Part shown: piece by piece, positions 1 to 10,590 of the stretch
Position numbering within the stretch: position 1 is the first letter of the stretch
Layout: every line of letters begins with the position of its first letter
Origin: Dallia pectoralis
Lineage: Eukaryota > Chordata > Actinopteri > Esociformes > Umbridae
Direction of reading: 5' to 3'
Assembly (NCBI GenBank): GCA_029465975.1
Contig: CM055744.1
Coordinates: 4,231,500-4,295,499 of the forward strand
Length of the DNA stretch: 64,000 nucleotides
The notes under the pieces: model-generated
Told to the model about the DNA's origin: nothing
Seen by the model: the letters and a program-made list of their open reading frames with translations, nothing else
Database searches by the model: none
Translations under genes and position numbers: made by a program

Positions 1-66
1 TGGCAGTTAACGTGGCAAATATCGGCCGTTACCGATGTTCAGCCGATGCATCGGTGCATCCCTACT
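1..66. mobile_element. hAT-like transposon end (fragment)
   Basis: ATCGGCCGTTACCGATG followed by GATGCATCGGTGCATCCCTA resembles the termini of fish hAT-type non-autonomous elements, whose ends read AGGGATGCACCGAT in the opposite direction. The element is cut by the window edge. A related end, AGGGAGGCACCGAAT, starts at 1102. Confidence 0.45.
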
Positions 67-301
67 AATCACCTATTATTGTCATTACTGCAGGTTCTCC
101 TGTTGTTAAAATAGTAAAAGTGTGTTCTTTTAATATTCACAGCTACTGTAGTTATATTAAATGTTTTGAGTTATGACATTTGTGTAACTTTTAATGACTG
201 TTTAGGGACATGAGTTTAATTATCTACACGGATGAGCCAAAACAATATGCTGTTGGTCTTCTGTATGCTTCCCAACCAGCACTGAGCAGCCGAGGCATGG
301 A

Positions 302-435
302 TTCTACAAGACATTACCAGTAGACCCCTGAAGGTGTCCTGTGGTATCTGGTACCAAGACATTAAGACCCCTGAAGGTATCCTGTGGTATCAGGCACCAA
401 GACATTACCAGTAGACCCCTGGAGGTGTCCTGTGG
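302..435 (-). repeat. Short tandem duplication (about 3 copies, about 43 bp) within the Tc1-like relic
   Basis: On the minus strand, three imperfect copies of a unit containing GATACCACAGGACACCTTCA followed by GGGGTCT and AATGTCTTGG lie end to end. Some copies carry a short ACTGGT insertion. The same unit makes up the 17-copy array at 50086-50815. Confidence 0.85.
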
Positions 436-454
436 CAATGGTCGGTAAAGGCCG

Positions 455-577
455 GTGCAATGTATTATAACTCTTCTTCATGTTCCTCAAATAATTTGTG
501 TAAACAATGTGTGCAGTGTTGCAGGGCTTATTATCTTGCTGAAAGAGGCCACTCTCAACAGAGAATACCATTTTCAT
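455..577 (-). pseudogene. Tc1-like transposase C-terminal fragment
   Basis: The minus-strand translation contains SGLFQQDNKPCNTAHIV, the conserved region around the second catalytic aspartate of Tc1-like DDE transposases (family form FQQDNAPCHTA), followed by about 15 residues of the next helix. The region between the second and third catalytic residues then degrades into the 43-bp duplications at 302-435. The transposase is not functional. Confidence 0.8.
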
Positions 578-1101
578 GAATGGGTGTACCCGGTCTGCGA
601 CAATGTTCAGGTAAAATGGCAGGTGTCAAATGAACATCCACATGTTTGCCCGACCCCAGGGGGTTCCCAGCAGAACACCTCCCAGAGCATCAGACTTCCT
701 CCTTTAGCTAGTGATGCATCTTGGTGCGATCACTTCCCCAGATAAACGGTGCACAGCTACACGGCAGCTTAGCAACCCCATACTCAGTAATGTGTGATGC
801 ATAGTGTTGTGCCCTCAGCACCTTGTTTCTGTTTTTTTAGTTTGTCCCTCAAACCACTGTTGATAGTACTCAACACGGCCAGCCGGGGGAACCCTGCAGA
901 TCTCGTCGTTTGAGAGATTCCCTGACCCAGTCGTCTGCCCATAACAAACAGTATCTCTGGTCATTACTACAGCCCATTTCTCCTGCATCTAACACATTGG
1001 ATACGAGCATTGATTGTTCGCCATCTAATCTACCCAGACCATGACACACTATTGGTATTAGATGATCAACCGTATTTGGTCATTTGTGTCTGGTCATAAT
1101 T

Positions 1102-1180
1102 AGGGAGGCACCGAATGTGAAATGCAGGGCCGATACCCATGTTATTATTAGTTGGACTGGTAGTTATTTGTTCCCCTTTT
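1102..1180. mobile_element. hAT-like terminal fragment
   Basis: AGGGAGGCACCGAATG and GGGCCGATACCCATGTT resemble the same hAT-like end seen at 1-66, in inverted orientation. It abuts the Tc1-like relic. No transposase sequence is attached. Confidence 0.35.
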
Positions 1181-1289
1181 GTGTCAGGGAAACTGAACTG
1201 TTTTAAAGTTATTTTGCCCTTGGGTTCAGTACCATTCACAGTTGAATCAATAAGGTATGGTAGCAGTGCCTGGATTTCAGTAGTGCTTT

Positions 1290-1767
1290 CTGTTAAGATA
1301 TGAAGTAACTAGGGTTAGTGTAGCATCAGTATCCTATTTCACTATGGACTAATCTAACAGGCCATTTATCTGTTAAGATATGAAGTAACTAGGGTTAGTG
1401 TAGCATCAGTATCCTATTTCACTATGGACTAATCTAACAGGCCATTTATCTGTTAAGATATGAAGTAACTAGGGTTAGTGTAGCATCAGTAGCCTATTTC
1501 ACTATGGACTAATCTAACAGGCCATTTATCTGTTAAGATATGAAGTAACTAGGGTCAGTGTAGCATCAGTAGCCTATTTCACTATGGACTAATCTAACAG
1601 GCCATTTATCTGTTAAGATATGAAGTAACTAGGGTTAGTGTAGCATCAGTAGCCTATTTCACTATGGACTAATCTAACAGGCCATTTATCTGTTAAGATA
1701 TGAAGTAACTAGGGTCAGTGTAGCATCAGTAGCCTATTTCACTATGGACTAATCTAACAGGCCATTT
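1290..1767. repeat. 80-bp tandem array, 6 copies
   Basis: Units begin CTGTTAAGATATGAAGTAAC at 1290, 1370, 1450, 1530, 1610 and 1690 and differ at only one or two positions (GGGTTAG/GGGTCAG, GTATCC/GTAGCC). The variants alternate in the last four copies, suggesting duplication of two-unit blocks. Confidence 0.95.
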
Positions 1768-2746
1768 CACTACTCACAGACTACAACTACCAGACTTCAT
1801 GCAAAACTGGGTAACATACTCTCCATTTTTGTTCACTCTCCTTGTCTTCACGTTTTTGTAAACCAGAATTTCCCTTGGGAATCAGAGACATCTGCGAGCA
1901 ATGGCCAAACAGAGGCTCTCTCAATGATTATTTTTTTGCCAACTACAATATTTCAGCAGTTTCGGAGCTCTCAGGTAATCGTTGTACTCCGGATGTTTTT
2001 CGGAACTGCTGATGGGTAGGCTACTGTTGTTGAGTCAGACTGCAAATAACAAACATTACATTTAGCCTGTGCAACATTTATGAGACACAACCATTAAACG
2101 TTGCCTTCAACTAATGTCTTCTTATTTGCCGATGTCAGTCAACTTCGGCAAACATCATCTGTTACCGATGTACAGTCATAATGTTCTGGCTAATCAGCGT
2201 ATTTGTACGTTTTCTTAGCTACTTTTCTAGCTTACTGTTGGCTGGCTAACGGAGCCAAGCTAACATTACATTAGGCAATAGGAGTTGCTTGCCAGTTATA
2301 CCATTGGATAGTCACACATTTATTGCTGTGGTGGGAAATGTAATTTAAATGCATGAATCTCCTAAGTCCTACTACTAATTTAAAAAATATTTATTTTGTA
2401 TATGTCCTCAAAAATTCTTCTTTGCTAGAGTTGGAACTGGAAAATATGAATATCATCTTTAGATATTTTCTTTAAAGGTCTGTGTTGTGTATGTTTTTTT
2501 TTTAATTAAATGAGTCATGTTCAGTTTTGCTTTATATATAGGAGATGTGTCAGACTGCTTGGAATTCATACATAGACCTTTATTGCAGGTGTTATAGAGG
2601 AGTAGCAAACTACACATTTTATACACTGATTATTCATGTGTAGTTTTTAGATCAACAACTTTTGTGATTTGATATGTAATATGTACCTTCAAGGACTCCT
2701 TGACAATTGAACCGTATGTGGGTCTTCATGCAACATTGACCTCATT
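1768..2746. other. AT-rich intergenic/intronic sequence without a gene
   Basis: No exon, RNA gene or long open frame is supported. A hAT-like internal piece occupies 2130-2200. The remainder is AT-rich, with a T9 run near 2494. Confidence 0.6.
2130..2200 (-). mobile_element. hAT-like element fragment (copy A)
   Basis: The segment contains GCCGATGTCAGTCAACTTC, then AACATCATCT and CCGATGTACA. Its reverse complement aligns with 56748-56810 over roughly 55 bp (shared blocks TGTACATCG, GATGTTTG, GTTGACTGACATCGGC). The two are therefore copies of one dispersed family in opposite orientations. Confidence 0.6.
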
Positions 2747-2971
2747 GAGATGCCAAGTCATGTTGGTCAGTTTTGGTGTTGGGGCTGGTATAGAGCTGCC
2801 TATATATTAGCAATATTGGATGGAGATGCTAAGTCATGTTGGTCAATTCTGATGTTGAGGCTGGTATAGAGTTCTGGGGGATGGCGTTGTTACGAGACCT
2901 GAAACCGTGGGCACCGCCATTTTGGCAGCATTCGGCAGATTGGCAGACTGTTGTGGTGAAGGCGGCTAAAC

Positions 2972-3121
2972 GTGGTCGATAACTGTTGTGCTCCAGGTTG
3001 CACAAATAAATGAGGGAAAAACAAAGGTACGTCATTTTACCGCATTCTTAAAGATGCGGAGAGGCGAGCTAAGTGGATCAGCGCCATTAAAAGAGCCAGG
3101 AGCAAGCAAAACAAGACTTAA
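2972..3121 (+). pseudogene. THAP zinc-finger domain fragment of a transposase
   Basis: The frame reads CCAPGCTNK, a stop, then GTSFYRILKDAERRAKWISA. This is the N-terminal half of a C2CH THAP domain: the C-x4-C pair, the SFYRI-K motif (family SFYRIPK) and the invariant tryptophan of the KW motif. The distal CxxH pair is missing. In-frame stops interrupt it after TNK and after KQNK. THAP domains bind transposon ends in several DNA transposon families. It faces the opposite direction to the SWIM/YqaJ remnant at the other end. Confidence 0.75.
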
Positions 3122-3534
3122 ATATGGGACCCCCCAACCGTATATAACACCCAATGAGCTAAAATTAAAATTAAAGGGAAATAAATGTCCTTGTATTTTT
3201 TAAATAAGTTGTATTTATAAAGTAAAGGCATAGAACCAGTTTAGTGCATTGATAATATTTTTTAATAATTAGTTTATTAATGAAATTAATAAAAAGACAA
3301 AAAAATACCTTGATATGTTTGATTATTGTACCTGACACCTGAACCACAGAGGGAATGATTAACCTATACATGAAATTAAAAATGTCAGCTAACTTGGTTG
3401 AGTACATCAAAGAAACAAACTAGCTACAGATAGCCAGACGCATCGCAGTTGCTAGCCAAGCTAACGTAAACAAACAACCCGGACCTCTACTAGCCATGCT
3501 AACATTACACTACCTATTAAACTGGGACACTTAC

Positions 3535-3890
3535 CGTTCCAGTAATGCAGCATTTTTTTTGCTTGAAGATTCCACAGCTGGATGTTCGTTACAAAGCCAG
3601 ACTGAGTCCACTTGTAACCCTCCAGGCTTTTGTAGGCTTTCAGAGAGTCACCCGAGTAGGAAGATGGGAAGTTTATCAGGTAGTTTTATATTCGGATACT
3701 GCAGATCTGGGACGTCTTCTTCAGCGGAGATACTTGTGAAAAGCACCCCGGGGGCATTGTATGGGTCGGTAATATTTAACCTATTTTTTATATAAAGCTC
3801 AATGTCATGCGAATTAAAGTGAGATGAGTACTCCGATGGCTTGAAAGCTTCTGCGCTTTTACTGCCAAAATGGCGGCCCGAACACAGGTA
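3535..3890 (-). pseudogene. SWIM/YqaJ-type transposon accessory protein, N-terminal exon remnant
   Basis: The minus strand encodes FKPSEYSSHFNSHDIELY, then NRLNITDPYNAPGVLFTSI and EEDVPDLQYPNI. After a frameshift near 3680 it continues YSGDSLKAYKSLEGYKWT and FVTNIQLWNLQAK. These are the hallmark N-terminal motifs of abundant fish proteins with a SWIM zinc finger and a YqaJ nuclease-like domain. A second frameshift lies in the A8 run near 3553. The exon ends in a good minus-strand donor, GTAAGT, at 3534-3529, so it was once spliced. Downstream exons with the SWIM and nuclease domains are absent. Confidence 0.7.
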
Positions 3891-4589
3891 GTCACGTGGG
3901 GTCCGGAGCTCTATAGAGCTGCCTATATATATTAGCACTATTGGATGGTGATGCTAATTCATGTTGGTCAGTTGTGGTGTTGGGGCTGGTATAGAGCAGC
4001 CTATATATTAGCACTATTGGATGGTGATGCTAATTCATGTTGGTCAGTTGTGGTGTTGGGGCTGGTATAGAGCAGCCTATATATTAGCACTATTCTCAAA
4101 CATAGTTTTCATATTCTGAGGAATGCCCTAATAATGGCATAATACTTCCATTATAATACAACACAACACTCCGACCTACAAGTAATTCTGTACATGAATG
4201 CACTAAATATTCAATGGATATTTAGATTTAGCCTATAATAATTGCTGAAGGGGAAAAAGCCGGTGTGAAAGACCGACAGAGACTGAGTATAGATTACAGA
4301 CTATAAAGCCAGACAAAGATGCTCTCTGTTTTGCATAGCTGGTGGTGTGAATGTGCTAGGGTTAATTGAGAGTTAGAGTAGTGTGGAGACTAGAAAAACT
4401 GCTCCCTTTCCTCTCCCAACAGGAAACCCGGGAATGAGACAGAACAGGGTCAGCGCTACAGGTCAGCACCATTGTGAGGTTCACAAGGAGACGTCCTTTG
4501 CATACTTCACTCACTTCTAGTCCGTGTGTCGTTAACTAGTACCCAGGGCACAGTGGTAAAGATGCACCAAATGAGGAAAGTTGCCAAAT

Positions 4590-4924
4590 GAACTGAGGCA
4601 TTTGTTACTAAAACAACGTGTAATGACATTTCACACCATTACGACTAAACCATTGTGAACTGAGGCATTTGTTACTAAAACAACGTGTAATGACATTTCA
4701 CACCATTACGACTAAACCATTGTGAACTGAGGCATTTGTTACTAAAACAACGTGTAATGACATTTCACACCATTACGACTAAATGGTTGTGAACTGAGGC
4801 ATTTGTTACTAAAACAACGTGTACTGACATTTCACACCATTACAACTAAACCGTTGTGAACTGAGGCATTTGTTACTAAAACAACGTGTACTGACATTTC
4901 ACACCATTACGGCTAAACCGTTGC
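4590..4924. repeat. 67-bp tandem array, 5 copies, with an internal hairpin
   Basis: Units start GAACTGAGGCATTTGTTACT at 4590, 4657, 4724, 4791 and 4858. Copies 1-3 hold the inverted pair GTAATG...CATTAC around an 11-nt spacer; copies 4-5 read GTACTG at the left arm. An outer pair, ACAACG...CGTTGT, is perfect in copies 4 and 5 and one base off in copies 1 and 2. Confidence 0.93.
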
Positions 4925-5984
4925 AGCCCTGAGTTGATGTCTTATCCATCAGTCTAAGGCTGCCACTTCTTCTATGACACACATTTCCTGCCTTCACAAA
5001 ATTGAAGAGTTGTTATCGAATGGCATATAACTTTATAGCTGACGGTACAGTTTACAACCACACTTTCATTTTCATGTAGTTGACGTGCGATGATTTTGAA
5101 TGAGGGTTTATTTTTCTTTGCGTACCTCCCTTTGACTCTTTCGGCCGATCCTGCTTTTCTTAACCCCTGATAATATTCGAATGCTTTGGGATTTCACGTA
5201 TACGTATTTCATGTATTTCTCTGTTGTAGGCAATGCCAGAGAAGAGTTTCACAGCGCCAGTGCAGAGTTATCTGTGTTTGAGTCTGCTTTTTAATGGGAT
5301 TTATTGATCTAAACAACATCATGGCTTGCAGCGATGTAATTAAGGTAGAGAGGACTTCAGTGTAATTCCGCTCCCACAATATATTAGGGTTCTATTGGTC
5401 TAAATAACTTGCCTTTTTGACAGTAATGCAACAGTAAGTCAGGGCACGTCTATACGTCTCCAGAATATTAATAAAGCATTTCCGCTGGACATCCTGTGGA
5501 GAGAGTGAAAAATGACATGTTAAAAGGCACGCTGGGAGTTTTCCATGCCGTCGTCGTAAATTATCTCTTTTGAATGCGAAAATCAGACGCGCGAAGAGCT
5601 GGGAGCTGGGAGGAGCTAAGGTGTGTTTAGTGGAGTCGATCGGTGGGCCCGACCCGTTTTCTGTTTCACACGCCGCCTGGTTCCCAGTGGGTTTTTTTCA
5701 GGTTCCCTGTGTTTTGTGAGACAGGGGATGTGTAGGAAGTAGTAAGGGTGGTGTGTCGTGGTAACGCCCATGAGTAGGAGTTGTTATGAGTCATAACGCT
5801 ACTGATTCATTTTCTTGATAATTGGTATTTAAATGATGGGCATTGTTAGTGTGTTTCTTATTGATTAAACTGCTCATTGGGTTACACTGCAAACTTCTAA
5901 TGGACAGTTGCAATATTTCTTTCCTTTCAAGGGCACACTATATTCAATATTTATATGAAATAATGATCCCATTTATCAGGAAGC

Positions 5985-6480
5985 ATATTTTCAGGGAATT
6001 TTTAATTTGCAGCTATTTAAAGCCTGGATTTTGGTAATGAATTATTTAGTCATCTTGCCTCTGATGAGATTCATCTTTAATAACTGTAACAATTATTTTA
6101 TTAAAAAGAGAAGCCATGCATTATGGCTATCTGGCCAAGGTCTCAAGCTGGCAAGAATTGTCATTAAGAACATTATATTACACACATAGTGCTTTCATTT
6201 GGATGTCCTGCTGAATATTACATTACGTGTCAACAATGCTTGAGTTAGAAGTAAGCAGAGGCCAGCTTTCTTCATATTTACACAAGCTAGGTTTAGTTTT
6301 TTTCATTCACCAACTGACACTTGGAGATGTATTAAGAGATACTAATGCTTTATATCTGATTAAGCCCGTTTAATGGGAAACCCATTAATCTAAAATGATT
6401 ACTTTTAATATAATGGGCCGAATTGATTTCTCTACTTCCTGGCTTTGATATTAGTTTTACATTTTGAAGTTAGAATTGTT
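5985..6480. promoter_or_regulatory. Candidate conserved non-coding element (AT-rich, homeodomain-like sites)
   Basis: Dense TAAT/ATTA cores occur in unique sequence, for example AATGAATTATTTAG, TTTAATAACTG, GGGAAACCCATTAATC and AATATAATGGGCC. This composition is typical of deeply conserved enhancers around developmental transcription factor genes. Conservation was not tested. Confidence 0.3.
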
Positions 6481-7989
6481 TGGGATCTTGTTAATGACAC
6501 TTTTGTTTAACAAAACGTAAAATCTTACCCACCTACCTAATTTGGGTTGTCTTCATTTGACGTGTTTCTTAGTGTCATGATTGATCAATCGTAGTTTTTT
6601 CACCAAGAAATCATGAAGACATGTTGTTTAGCCAGCTATATAATATTTTGTGCCTGTCTGGGAAACAAAGTGTTGGCTCGGAGTGGGTTTTCCTTAATGA
6701 CATGGTTCTAATTGTTTGTCAGCGTGGTAATTTGTGATTTCTACATGTGAAGTTTGGAACGACAGATGTTGTCAAGAAGACGGAGTGTAGTGATTTGTCT
6801 TTTTTGATTTGCAAATTTTAACAGTTTCTACTCAGTCGTTTAATTTTCTGGCTGGGATGTGGGAAATTGGAAATAATATGTATTTTTTTTACCACAGATA
6901 ATTAATGGAATAAATGTATAGCAACATTTTGAGCTGATTAGTGTTTTTATGAATGTGACCTTCTACTTTCCCATACCATACCTTCGTATGCATACTTTCT
7001 TCTCAAACTGAACACACAAGAAGCAAATCTCTCATCTGTAAACATGACGGTTTGTCACACACAAGTGTTGGTACAGGAGCTATTCAGAAGAATGACAGCC
7101 TGTTGATCTAAAAGATATTGTGAGAAGCAACAAAACCAAAACATTTTGCACACATTTATTGTGTGTGTATATGAATCACAAGGCAGACTTGAGATCCAGC
7201 TCCCTCAGATTCAAAGAAAGACAGAAGTGAAATCACCAAATGTAACAATCTTTTTTTATTTCTTTGGTAAGAATCATCGTTTCCTTAATTTGTTTTTAAT
7301 GGAGGCTGTTTCACAACCTGATGAGATGGTGTTTCAGTTGAAATTGTGTCAAGGTAGTGCTTTTAAATGTCCAATACTGAGTTTCTTTTTTTTTTTTACA
7401 ACAAAAATGTCTGGGTAGTATTGAAGTACCTTATTATTGTCTTAGTTTAAATGATAAAAAAAATGCATTTAACCAAAGACCAATTCCTCCTGTTTGTTTG
7501 GTTGAATCCTCTACTATATGCATTTCAGAAAATCACAACGGTATTGCAAACTAAAACTTAGAAGTGGTCTCCTGATGTGGTTCAAGGATTTTGTGGAAAG
7601 ATAAGATCCATTTTTTCTCAAACCAGGGCAAAAAGAGAAACAAATATATTAGAAAAAAAACAATTAAATCAAACCTAAAACGTGCATCACCTAGTTACTC
7701 TATCAATCCATTGAGTTTCAAAGGCTAAAACAATACCTTTCCAGTATGCAGACCCAGAGGGTGGGTGCTTCTCATTGGCTCAGATGGCCTTCTGTCCGCT
7801 TTCACCCGGAACAAACTCATGTATTCATTGCTTATTGTCAGTCTGTTTTCAGACACATGGGTTGTGTAATCAGCTAAATGTAGTTGCTGCTTTCATATTA
7901 TTACCTGACTGCTTAACACAGATTATTTTCATTCCAAGGACAAATGGTGCACAAGCAGGCCGACGGTGTGTAGGGTCCCTGAGCTCTCT

Positions 7990-8215
7990 GTGAGCAGCAG
8001 ATCCTTTACCAGCGCCAGCTGTTCATTCAGATACACGGGTCCGTTCTGAAATTCTCTTAATATAATTCCGTGGGCTCGGGAGAATAGCGCCAAACAAGCG
8101 GGCCAGAGAGGAGCGTGTTGCATTTTTCATCAGCGGGTCTCAACTCTCTGAGTTAGTGGGCAGCGCTCTCATTCATGAGCAGATGTTCTGAGTAGTTACA
8201 CTCTGCAGTTAATGT
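7990..8215. promoter_or_regulatory. Candidate conserved non-coding element
   Basis: A unique, balanced-composition segment holding AGCAGCAGATCCTTTACCAG, AATATAATTCC and CATTCATGAGCAGATG, without repeats or open frames of note. The call is by texture only. Confidence 0.22.
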
Positions 8216-10227
8216 GAACTTACTGGCCTCTCCGCCATCAGCTGCAAGGACGTTGGCAGCGACCTGGCATCTGAGAATTACTCCCGGTAAAAAGCTCAGG
8301 CCAGGGAAGTACAGCCCTTGCCTTTTTTAGCCACTTCCAGTGCAGAAGCTGTGGCGGTAGGAGGAGAGCTGGGTGCGATTCTGACAAGGCCATCAGTCTT
8401 GGACCCGACAGTGATGAAACACTCTGCTGTTTGCTTGGGGAATAGCGGGGAAAATTCCTGAAGACAATTTCCACAAGTTTAGCATTCATTTCTTATGACG
8501 CGCTAAACATGAAACCTACACCAGTTGGCAAGGAAATGTGCCGTGTGATAGGCTGCGTCTGAAATGTACTGGTGCCAGTTGTTAGTCAGTGGGTAGCAGG
8601 GATATAGCGCTTTCAATACCCTTGAAAGAGGAAATGTATGCAAGCGGGGCAGCTGTTGAAGGCTAACTGTCTGTCTGCCCTGGGCCCTGGTAGGTCTACA
8701 CACAGCTGGTGTTGTGGTCATCATCGGTCTGCTGGACCAATCGGTTCAACCGGTTTTGATGTTACTCTATAGATCTGCAACGCTTCTCCTCAGCCTCTCC
8801 ACATGGAGACGAGGTTGGGCATGTGCCTCGAGTGCTCAGCAGGTACCGTTCAGCTGGCCATGAGAGCAGTGTGAACGTCATGTGTGGTAAACGTGTGGAT
8901 GTGGGACTCTTAATAGCAGAATGACAAGCTCTTGTTTCGGCTGCACGCGTGTCATTCTCACTTTCAGATTGGCCGTTTTCAGGTTGAGTTTATGAGAGCA
9001 AAACTAATTAGTGTTGCTAAATTCAGCAGCAGCAGCAGCAAAAAAAAAAACTTGGTTCGGTTGATTGTTCTGGTTTCCTCTCTTGTGTCAGGAGCTCAAC
9101 GATAAAATAAGACTAATCATTTTCGCGCCGCTCGTATTTTTAAACCCAAGTTGAATGTCATAGCCGCTCTCCTGACATTTTGTTTGTCAGGATCAGGGAA
9201 CAGCGGTTGCCCTCTCCCGTGCACCTCCTTGTGATCCATGGGAAGTTTATGATGGAAGTTTATGATGAAGCCAGTGGGGAAAAAACCCACAATGCGCTGT
9301 GTTTTAGGTGGGGCCGTTTCTGCTTTTCATTGTGAACGTCCTGCTGACAGGAGCGGAGTAGTGAGTTTACAGTAGCTATGACATTCCATGTTACCTTTTA
9401 TTCAGAGCACACCAGCTGCAGCGAGCCCTCAGGAAGCACCAGCCCGTGGGCCCCTGGCCGCCAGGAGAAACATGGAGCCCTGTTTGAGTTGGCAGGATGT
9501 CCCCTCTTCTCTCTGGGAAGATCTGCTGCATCTGCAGAAAGGCCAGCAGCGGGTTGCTCTGACGGGACGCACACTGTGGTGGTTCCAATTGCGGGATGGG
9601 CTTTTTCCACCTCTCCTCTCTTTCAGGAAACACATTTTGCCTTTTCTTCCCTCCATTTTTTTTCTAAAATGACAGAAAGATTGGAGGTGGCAGAGGGGTA
9701 CGAGTGTGAGAGCTGTGTGACAGAAGACAGCCTGCCACACGTGGGTGGTGTTCTTCTGTGACACTATTTTAGTAAGCGCTGTGTCCTTTGAGTGTACTTT
9801 CTCTGCTGGGCTTTCACTTAAACGGAATAAAATCAAATAAAAACATTTATAGGTCATTTTAACAACGCGCTGTAAAACTCGCACTGTTTTTGTTTTCCCC
9901 CGTCACACCGGTGGGATTCGTCTTCGGAGGGCAGTAATTAAGCAGTCGGATCTGTGGATTTAGTGTTGGGGAGGAGCGGTGTTTAAATGCGATTAGAGCA
10001 CAGCTAAAATCAATTTGAACTCAATTACATTTTTCTGAATGTGACATTATTTGTTCAATCTGGGGAATTATAGTTGGAGATGCTAAATATGTATCCAAAG
10101 ATATTTAAAACATGGCCAGAAAAACAGGCTCAGAGGAACAACCTACTTTATGCTTCTTTAATGAAGGAGAATTGTTTGAAAGTGACCTCAACCTCTCCCT
10201 CCCTCCCTCTTTCTCCCCCATAAATAC

Positions 10228-10275
10228 ACACACACACGCGCGCGCGCACATGCCACCACGCACACACCCACACTA
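10228..10275. repeat. (CA)n/(CG)n microsatellite
   Basis: ACACACACACGCGCGCGCG followed by a degenerate CA-rich tail. The alternating purine-pyrimidine run could adopt Z-DNA. Confidence 0.8.
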
Positions 10276-10547
10276 ATACAAGTGTGATTGCCACATATTA
10301 TGTAAATACTCTTTCACAATACTAGGGAGGCGCCCTAAAGGAATGAAACGCCGGGTTGTTTGTCACTTGTGGAGGGAACGAGTGAAAGGAGCCACGGAGA
10401 TTTCTTAACTTTCAACTGACAATACTATCTTCCTCTTTTTTCTCTTTCTACTCCTCCTCTTCCCCCACTTTTTCACCCCTTGCTGTCCACAGACCCCCCC
10501 ACCCCTCCCTCTGTTACATCCACCTGCTGTGCCTTTCCTCCCGCCAG

Positions 10548-10590
10548 GAGACTCCAGTGGTGACCCCCTGTGGAGACACAGTACATCAAA
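10548..10590 (+). other. foxp1: Candidate non-coding 5' UTR exon of foxp1 (43 nt)
   Basis: A pyrimidine-rich tract of more than 100 nt (about 10428-10547) ends in CCGCCAG, and the exon-like segment ends CATCAAA followed by the near-consensus donor GTAAGT at 10591. It contains no ATG. An upstream acceptor, CTGTCCACAG (AG at 10491-10492), would give a 98-nt form. Order and strand fit a leader exon spliced to 25917-25983 and then 54069. The call rests on splice signals and absence of start codons, not on a transcript. Confidence 0.42.

Larger units (their letters stand above)
226..1101 (-). mobile_element. Degenerate Tc1-like (Tc1/mariner) transposon
   Basis: The left end carries GATGAGCCAAAACA (231-244), the terminal inverted repeat motif of a widespread teleost Tc1-like family. 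The right end near 1091-1098 reads TGGTCATA, its counterpart. Between them, on the minus strand, are recognisable pieces of the transposase gene: the C-terminal catalytic region (455-577), the complement of a GGTGTTCTGCTGGGAA stretch, and CCCAGTCGTCTGCCCAT near 925-942, which corresponds to an N-terminal helix-turn-helix region. Frameshifts and stops are frequent, so the element is dead. About three copies of a 43-bp repeat occupy 302-435. A second relic of the same family lies at 48757-50880 on the other strand. Confidence 0.82.
2868..3912. mobile_element. ISL2EU-like DNA transposon, internally deleted
   Basis: The left end reads AGAGTTCTGG and the right end, read inward on the minus strand, reads AGAGCTCCGG. 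Each is bounded by AT, consistent with a 2-bp target duplication, and the flanks rejoin into an intact 76-bp repeat unit. A second inverted block, GCCATTTTGGCAG, lies about 45 bp inside each end. The left end carries a broken THAP domain on the + strand and the right end a broken SWIM/YqaJ-type protein exon on the - strand. ISL2EU elements are known for a 2-bp AT target duplication and a YqaJ-type accessory gene. The family name is inferred from this combination. The element is about 1 kb, so most of both genes is missing. Confidence 0.65.
2747..4094. repeat. 76-bp tandem array interrupted by a transposon
   Basis: The unit contains CATGTTGGTCAGTT, GGGGCTGGTATAGAG, CCTATATATTAGCA and ATTGGATGG. 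Copies start near 2759, 3960 and 4036 (period 76), with partial copies at the ends. The array is split between 2867 and 3913 by the ISL2EU-like insertion; removing the element and one AT restores a continuous unit. Confidence 0.9.
4925..10547. other. Single-copy intronic stretch (candidate foxp1 upstream intron)
   Basis: No coding exon or RNA gene is visible. The segment is AT-rich in 5800-7600 with several TAAT/ATTA-rich blocks, and more GC-balanced in 7750-9300. A short (AGC)n-A10 run lies at 9027-9050. Open frames of 60-150 codons at 9378-9884 overlap on both strands and show no family motif. Confidence 0.5.

Noticed and set aside
1290..1767. Regular spacing that might suggest a CRISPR array
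   Set aside because: The whole 80-bp unit is repeated with no unique spacers, and the genome is eukaryotic.
9378..9884. Overlapping frames of 127 and 151 codons on opposite strands
   Set aside because: No recognisable domain, no splice context, and both strands are open at once, typical of moderately GC-rich non-coding DNA.
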